From positions 2,976,001 to 3,040,000 of the forward strand of contig NZ_CP114286.1 of assembly GCF_027111275.1 (NCBI RefSeq): a stretch of DNA of 64,000 nucleotides. The letters run 5' to 3'. The notes beneath the pieces were generated by a model. That model was not told the DNA's origin. It saw nothing but the letters and a program-made list of their open reading frames with translations, and made no database searches. The DNA is from Flavobacterium luteolum. GTDB lineage: Bacteria; Bacteroidota; Bacteroidia; Flavobacteriales; Flavobacteriaceae. Of the stretch, positions 63,139 through 64,000 are shown piece by piece. The first letter of the stretch is position 1. Each line of letters begins with the position of its first letter. The translations under genes were made by a program, and so were the position numbers.

Positions 63139-63642
63139 CTACCATTTTGCTAATGACTCATTAAAGATATCTTGTGTAATTCTTTCAAAAATAACTCTAA
63201 TTGCTTCACTTAAAACAGATCCTGTTGGTAAGTCTCTTCCTGGGAAATCATAATAGAATTCAAAAGATTTCTCAAAATCATCTGTTTCTTTCTTTTTATT
63301 CATAAAACGAACATTAACACGAATCGATAAACGGTTTTGAGCAGCTTGCTGATCGGCAGTTGCTGTCATTGGAGTAATTCTGTAATCTGTAATTTCTCCT
63401 TCATAAACCAAATCACCTCCATTACTGACTAAATTTAAATTGGTTTGATTCATAATCAAATCCTGCAAAGCCAAGGTAAAAGTTCTATCGATTCCAGGTT
63501 CAATTAAATCGGCATTATTTTGAAAGAAGTTAACTTGAAATGTTTTAGCATCGATTTTTCCAGTTCCTGTAAAGTTATAAACAGAACAGCCACTCAACAT
63601 AAAAAGGCTTAAAAGTGCAAAAAGAGAATATATTTTTTTCAT
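63139..63642 (-). CDS. lptE: LptE-family lipopolysaccharide assembly lipoprotein
   Basis: 167 residues. Lipobox LMLSGC lipidates Cys ~19, then SVYNFTGTGKIDAKTFQVNFFQNNADLIEPGIDRTFT and TDYRITPMTATADQQAAQNRLSIRVNVRF, the family pattern. LptE plugs the LptD barrel that inserts lipopolysaccharide in the outer membrane. Syntenic with sigma-54 regulator and secG in Flavobacteria. Confidence 0.88.
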   Translation of the reverse strand: MKKIYSLFALLSLFMLSGCSVYNFTGTGKIDAKTFQVNFFQNNADLIEPGIDRTFTLALQDLIMNQTNLNLVSNGGDLVYEGEITDYRITPMTATADQQAAQNRLSIRVNVRFMNKKKETDDFEKSFEFYYDFPGRDLPTGSVLSEAIRVIFERITQDIFNESLAKW

Positions 63643-63656
63643 AATGTATATTAGTC

Positions 63657-63722
63657 AAATTCCAATATTTTGAAATTCCAAATTTCGCCAAATATACTAA
63701 TTTGGGATTTGGAATTTAAAAA
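63657..63722. repeat. AATTCCAAAT repeat 3' of the sigma-54-type regulator
   Basis: AAATTCCAAT, AAATTCCAAATTT and the complementary AATTTGGGATTTGGAATTT pair around a 12-nt loop. It uses the same words as the copies after gldC, the 7-TM gene and murE. Confidence 0.65.
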
Positions 63723-63732
63723 TGGAGATTTA

Positions 63733-64000
63733 TTATAGGTCGAATTGCTTGATTTTACGATATAAAGTTCTTTCGGAAATACCAAGTTCATCTGCCGCAG
63801 CTTTACGTTTTCCTTTGTTTTTTTCTAATGATTTTTTGATCATTTCAATTTCCTTTTGCTCTAAACGTAAAACTTCTTCTTCCTCGATAGTTTCAGCAAA
63901 CAAGTAATTGTCATCTTGCATCTGATAATTATCTTCACGTACAGCAGGAGTTGTCATAACAGCGGTTCTTGGTTCTTCCTCAAAATCAATTTCGCTGTCA
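63733..64000 (-). CDS. Sigma-54-dependent Fis-type regulator (5' partial)
   Basis: The frame is open to the window edge (visible residues from ...DSEIDFEEEPRTAV onward, ~89), so the AAA+ part lies outside. The visible end has an acidic linker and a Fis-type helix-turn-helix (IKKSLEKNKGKRKAAADELGISERTLYRKIKQFDL). This is the C-terminal DNA-binding domain of NtrC-like activators. It is upstream of lptE on the same strand. Confidence 0.85.
   Translation of the reverse strand, partial: DSEIDFEEEPRTAVMTTPAVREDNYQMQDDNYLFAETIEEEEVLRLEQKEIEMIKKSLEKNKGKRKAAADELGISERTLYRKIKQFDL

Overview
The window is chromosomal DNA of a Flavobacterium-like member of the Bacteroidota, close in gene content to F. johnsoniae. 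Evidence: the gliding genes gldB-gldC next to nadE, a complete flavobacterial dcw cluster (mraZ to ftsZ), AT-rich sequence, promoters of the Bacteroidota type TAnnTTTG instead of TATAAT, A-rich rather than Shine-Dalgarno translation starts, and the gene order sigma-54 regulator - lptE - TPR protein - secG - groES - groEL. The window begins inside one gene and ends inside another.

Layout. 1-4.2 kb: two carboxypeptidase-regulatory-like surface proteins, a DUF6702 protein and an M1 metallopeptidase. 4.3-6.2 kb: TatA/B-like protein, PAP2 phosphatase, O-methyltransferase. 6.3-10.3 kb: a lipoprotein, then a YceI / porin / YceI-like operon and a second YceI gene; the two YceI promoters share an FNR/CRP-like operator at identical spacing. 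10.7-20 kb: rlmN, a lipoprotein, a polyprenyl synthase, a DUF3592-like protein, an ECF sigma / putative anti-sigma / fusion outer-membrane protein operon, and dnaG. 20-25.2 kb: LuxR-type response regulator, nadE, gldBC, a 7-TM protein, engB and a hydrolase. 25.5-41.6 kb: the dcw cluster mraZ-rsmH-ftsL-ftsI-murE-mraY-murD-ftsW-murG-murC-ftsQ-ftsA-ftsZ, headed by five MraZ-box-like repeats. 41.8-48.6 kb: yqeY, tRNA-Arg(UCG), an AraC/GyrI regulator, small membrane and DUF genes, and a frameshifted HTH regulator. 48.7-50.4 kb: a lone accessory gene of the TIGR04141/DUF6119 family. 50.7-54.6 kb: LytTR/LytS two-component pair, a small divergent gene and a SulP permease. 54.7-64 kb: a large secreted plug-like protein, an ENPP-type phosphodiesterase, groEL/groES, secG, a TPR protein, lptE and the end of a sigma-54-type regulator.

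Most of the window is core housekeeping: peptidoglycan precursor synthesis and division, chaperonins, secretion and replication priming. The unusual signals are mostly non-coding. At least a dozen genes are followed immediately by word-like repeats or nested palindromes of several families, some inside operons, and one family recurs in the same orientation at or just after four stop codons. Several genes have the TAnnTTTG promoter element only 4-8 nt before the start codon, implying leaderless or nearly leaderless mRNAs. The best candidates for unexplored biology are the DUF6119 protein, the fusion protein in the ECF operon, the YceI operator architecture, the 20-bp-spaced direct repeats upstream of lytS, and the 3'-end repeat families.
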